A stretch of DNA of 64,000 bases, taken from positions 932,501-996,500 of the forward strand of contig OX369267.1 in NCBI GenBank assembly GCA_947284805.1, read 5' to 3'. The notes below the pieces were generated by a model, which did no database searches, was not told the origin of the DNA, and saw only the letters and a program-made list of their open reading frames with translations. A program made the position numbers and the translations under genes. Shown piece by piece: positions 54,501-60,500 of the stretch. Numbering within the stretch: position 1 is the stretch's first letter; the number at the start of each line of letters is the position of its first letter. This stretch comes from Coleophora flavipennella. Taxonomy: Eukaryota; Arthropoda; Insecta; Lepidoptera; Coleophoridae.

Positions 54501-57500
54501 GTAATACCAACAAGCAAGCATGTTTCAGTTGTAGATTTTGCCTAATATTTTTAATTACTAGTTGATTTTGTCTGTTACATCTTAGTTAAAAAAATGTCTA
54601 TAATGAGGTCAAGACTGTACTGAGGGTGTACCTGTATGTGGGTGTACATATATTATGAAGAGACCAGTTTTTATAAAATTTGTAATAAGATTGAATTAGT
54701 TTTAATCTGTGATTGACAAAACTTTACTTAAAAACTTCAGTTTTTTTTGTCTGTTATTTTAATATGTTTTGGACTTTAACTGTCATTAGACTTGAACAAA
54801 AAATGTTTAAGACTAAGCGAAAACATATTTTTTACAGAAGAGTTGTGACTGCTAAAATAAGACTTACAATTATATTGCTTCAGTTGTAAACTAATAATAA
54901 ATATAATGTAATTCATGTGTTTGCTTTTCTTTCTTTTTATGGACAAACTGTAATATAACAAACAGTAATAAATGTGACATTGTCGTATTTACATTGTCAT
55001 ATTCGTGAGATACAGGACTTTTTAGGGTTCCGTACCCAAAGGGTAACAACGGATCCTATTACTGAGATTTCGCTGTGCGTCAGTCTGTCCGTCTGTCCGT
55101 CCGTCCGTCCGTCCGCCTGTCACTCTTTTTAATTTGAAATGTTAAAAACAGATGATGTATTTCTGTTGCCGCTATAACAACAAATACTAAAAAACAGAAT
55201 ATGATAGATATTAAAGGGGGTTCCCATACAACAAACGCGATTTTATTGCTCTTTTTTGCTTGATATTGATAACGGCAACAGGTAGACGATTGATATATTC
55301 ACAGAATAATGATTGGTATTATTCACTTTAGAAATAAATTATGAAATTAAAATAAAACAAATATTTAAGGGGGGCGGGCTTCCATACCACAAACGTGATT
55401 TTTTGCTCGATATTGAAAACGGCAACAGGTAGACGTTTGAAATATTCACGGAATATTGATTTGTATTATTCACTTCGAAAATAAATAAATAAATTAAAAT
55501 AAAATTAGTATTTATCAGGGGGCTTCCATACAACAAACGTGATTTTTTATAGATAATGGTACGGAACCCTTCGTGCGCGAGTCCGATTCGTACTTGGCAG
55601 GTTTTTTCCTGTTTGTCCCTGAATTCAAATTCGGGCCAGACAAGACTTTTTTTTGTCCCCTCGTGGGGACAAGCTTAGGGATAGACAGGAACTACCCAGA
55701 ACGACGAGTTACATCTAACAGAGACCTCATACCGGGGTCTCTAAAGAGTTTCTTCTAGACGGGTTGCAGACCAGTGCTAACGAGACCAGTCCCTTTGAGC
55801 ATTAGGACCTACCGTAATATCGTGGAACTAATCCTAAAAGACAACTATGGGTAAAAATGACATCGCGACATCTCGTGCTGATAATTAAAGCTGATTCTTA
55901 AATAAATATTTTTCGAATGTGTAGGTATCTATAAAATATATTTTAACCATAATTCTGACATTATTTATGTGTTATAATTACACAGCTCTATAAAAAAAAT
56001 AATTGCCCTGGATATCTTAGCAAATTTTGATGTTTTCAAGTGCCCAGATTACGAATTTATTCATGAAACTTCAATAGTTTTCATGATTAATGCATATCTT
56101 ATATTTTGATCAATTAATGGCTTGTTAGTAATAAAATTTGTTTTCGCAGTCATGATTAGCGTTCTGCGCAAAAAAAAAAGACAGAAAATCTTGCAAAATC
56201 ATTGACAGTTTCACGAAAGTTTCATGAATTGTGAGCATAAATATATCCAAAATCGATCTTATATCTAGGGCACCAAAACCACTGTAGACCAGTGTTACTT
56301 ATGTATACTAACTAGCCTTTGCCCGTGGATATCGATTTTATGACTGTAATCGGGGGTATACATTGTTTGCAATGGTGAGTTGATACAAAAAAATCCATAA
56401 AACAAAACACTTTGATTTTTCGGAACTCTCCAATTTTCCGGACAAGTTTTCAAATTATTCTTTAGCAAAAAACCTTATTACGAACATTGAAAAAAAGGCC
56501 AAATCGGTCCAGATGTTCTCAAGTGATGCGCTTACCCACGAAAAGTATTTGATTTTTATTTACATAGAAATATAGAAGATAAATGAAAACGACATACCTA
56601 CCAAAAAAGGTAACGCGAGCTCCTCGAATAGCCTGCCTGCGTTTGCGCACCATTTTTCACAGAACTACCAAGTCTATCCTAAACACACCGCCATAACTGA
56701 CTAACGCTGGTTTTAGATCGATCAGACGCACAGTCACTCAAACATGCCTGTGTTTACACTATGCGCGGAAAATTGTTACGCGAATTTGAACGGTATATAA
56801 GTTATAAAATAAGCGGTCAGAGTTCTAATGATAATCACTATGGTTTAAATGATACTGCAGCGTAGAATTACATCATCATCATCATTATATCAGCCAAAAA
56901 ACGTCCACTACTGGACAAAGGCCTCCCCCGATGATTTCCACGACGATTGGTCTTGCGTGGTGGACCGCGGCGACCTGGTGAAGATCGCGGGAAGACGATG
57001 GATGCGGGCAGCGCAGGACCGGTGGTCGTGGAAATCCTTGGGGAGGCCTTTGTCCAGTAGTAGACGTAAAGCGGCTGATATGATGATGATGACGACGACC
57101 GTTCCTGCGCTGTCCACATCCAGCGGCCAGATAGGTGTCATCCCTGATATTCGGTTTTCACACAAAAAATGTTTTTAGTTTAGTTTAGCTATCTACTCGC
57201 ACACAACAGATGGCGCCACATGCCTTAACACCGATCACCACTCGGTCGGCCAGATACTAAAATTTTAAAACACTTAGGTAATTTCTCGATATAGTCTCTC
57301 GGATTGATCATTATCTGAAATGGGGCTGAACAGGACAAACAAATGGAGCAAGCAAATCACTTTATGGTACCCTAGGGAAAGTACTAGAAAAAGAGGACGA
57401 GAGAAGATGGGAAGATTACATCCGTCTGACCCTGGGACCTTACTGCATAAGAGTTGCAGCAGACAGAGTGCAATGGAGCCAATTGGAGGAGGCCTGTGCC

Positions 57501-60500
57501 CTAAGAGCCTAAGGCGGTGTGCCATTGCACACTGAGCTGAGGGACATTGTGTTGTATTTAAAGATGAAACTGAAATATTCATTTGTTCGGAAATAAAAGG
57601 CTACTGTATTGTATAAATCATACCACTATCAGTGGCCGGTACTAGTTCATAAAAGACTAATCCAACGCCCATCGCTTGGACCACACAACTCTTCAAAATG
57701 AAGCGTTAATCCCAAAATATCAGACTTGTAAGCTTGTAACATAAATAAAAATGAATTATGATTTTCTCAGTTCACTAACGTAAATAATAAACATAAATCA
57801 CTTCATTCTTAGCTGTGATCTGTAAACCTCGTTACTGAAATGTTGTTTGACTACTGGGTGTGTGTGTGTGTGTGTATTCGCAAAAAAACCGGTAAAGTGC
57901 GAGTCAGAACCGCACACAAAGGGTTCCGTACCATCATAGTAGATGGCGCTAGTTTTTTCACGTTTCCAAAAAACACGTTTTTTGTATAGAGACTTTCACT
58001 TTTTCCAGTTTTTAGTATTTGTTGTTATAGCAGCAACAGAAATACATCATCTGTGAAAATTTCAACTGTTTAGCTATCACGGTTCATGTAATACAGCCTG
58101 GTGACAGTCGGACAGCGAAGTCTTAGTAATAGGGTCCCGTTTTTACCCTTTGGGCAAAATATATATATATTTGTACTAACATACAGTTTTCCTTCACCGT
58201 TAAAGCAATTGGTAATTATATGTACGTAAGTTTTTGAAAAACTCATTGGTACATTGGCCGTCCAGATTTGAACCCGGTACCTCTGGTTAGATGGACCGAG
58301 TCGTTACCGGTTGAGCCACCGACGCTTTTGTTGAACATACAGTATGGACACTCCCTGCCGCTCTCTAGATTGCGACCTCACCCCCTCGTCACCCAGATTT
58401 ATACAGATTGGTTCAGTTTGGCTGTCGAACGTACAGGATTTCGCCTCCATTTTGTTTGTTCCGTCATTCCTTTTTTGAAATGTCATTTCTGGCCCGTTGT
58501 ATGAAGTGTCCAGGGTGAGCTTTGGGTACGGTACCATAAAAATGGGGTTCTCATAATACAAATCGATCAGCATTATTTCATTAGAGAATTTTGAATAAGA
58601 CCAACTTTTTTTTCGATTTTACCATTGGCCCCTTGGGGATATGTGTTCAGTGTCGTCTTCTAACTGACCACCTGGAATATATCCATCGTTCAACCAGTCC
58701 CCGTGTAGTTAATTTGTTTGTGTAATCTCCTGCCATCGAATTAATTTCGGTGTGCGTAATAATTGCACGACCTCATTCCCGCCGATTCCCTCAGCTCCAT
58801 TCCACCTTCGGCCAACGAGAATCATAATAATGCTGAGCGTATTTGTAGACAGGTGGGACTCTCCAAAGCTGGGTCGCTTGGGGCACAGAGCTCTTATAAC
58901 AGATGGCCGTTGGGAAAGTAAAGTTCTCAAGAAGCGACCGCGCACAGGAAAACGTGGCGTAGACAGGCGTTCCCACTCAGTGGACCGACGACCTGGACCT
59001 GGTAAGGGTCGCAGGAAGTCGCTGGGTGCGGGCAGCGCAGGACCGGTCAACGTGAAAATTCCTGGGGGTTGTATTCTTCCAGCAGTATATGTCCCTCGGC
59101 TGATATGAGTTCAGAAAATCAGTTATTATTTTTAGTTCACTTGCACAGGAGACTCCGAGCATCGCTCGGTCACCCAAGGTACTATTAGATATGTGAAAAT
59201 GTGTTTGTTAGTTTGTTACCTTTTAACGCTTCAACACCTCGGCCAATCTTGATGAAATTTGGCATGTAGGAAGCGTGTGTTATTGGGAAGGACATATGCT
59301 ACTTTTTATCCTGTGAAAATACCATAGTCCGATGCAGTTCCTGAGGGAACTGAAAATATATTTTTTTTGTTAATTTCTTTAACATCGCAATAGAACAATG
59401 GATCGTTGAGACTTTTTGCACAGAAATGGTTGAGGAGGTGGGAAATGACATAATTTACTAATTAAAATATCGTGACATAGTTCCCGAGGGATCTGGGGAA
59501 AAATCATTTCCACGCTCGCGCACGTCGGCGTCGCAAAGTAGCAACGGATTGGAGTGTTTTTTATAGAATTGTGTTGAGGGGGTGGGAAGTGACATAGACT
59601 GCTAATCAGAATAGCCCGATATAGTTCCTGAGGGAACTGGAGAAAACTCATGTCCACGCTATCGAGCCGCTTGCGGCTCGCGCACCACTAACCCTCAGAC
59701 AATCACAAAAACGTCCACGTGGGCGAAACAACAGGCAAAAGCTAGTTTGAAGATGTATTTTTTTTAAACAGGGTCAAATCGCACACAGTCATCTGACCCA
59801 AAACTAGGATTCCATGTACCAAGAGCAAGTAAACAAACCTGTTGATCACACGAATGTTTGCCCTGGATGGGGATCGAACCCACGACTCTTGGCCTGGATA
59901 GCAAGTAGAGCTAAGCTAATACTGATCCAGCCGCGTAGGAGTAAGTCTGGACAGGTGCGATAAGCGCCGGGAAGTGAACGTGCCTACAGCTCCGGTACCA
60001 CACCGGATATGTGGGAGCCAGCTTCTCCGGCGTCCCGAGCGGGGATCGAACCGCCAGCAGAGAAAGCCGCGGGAGGTGAGCGCGCCTACAGCTCCGGGAC
60101 CTACCTGGACAGTAGGTAGTGGTTCTCTTCCACGAGGCACTCGCCTTGCAGAGTACCGGGACAAGCGTCATGGCGGCAAGACCTCCTTATGGTGTTGGCA
60201 GGAATGGCGGCCCTCACTATATGATCTAGCTGTCGGTGACAGAGGACGCTATATCATAAACCTGGTAGTTTTTAGCGTATCTGGTAGATATACGAGAGGG
60301 AATGACTCTTGGCCTAGCAGACAGGATCGCTGCTACTGGACCTACGGGTCATTCAGTCTCATAAGATACCTGTTGACCTTCCTTCTTCCCGGAGCTGGAG
60401 CTGTTTACATTCTGGTTCATGGTGTCGGTGCGTTGGCGACGCCCGACTTGAACGCGCGCTATAACTGTTAAATCTACTGTCTACTGACCTTCCTTCTTCT

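Noticed and set aside
59974..60471. 165-codon plus-strand frame
   Set aside because: It crosses a SINE-like segment and the antisense of the degenerate norpA exon; no domain is visible.
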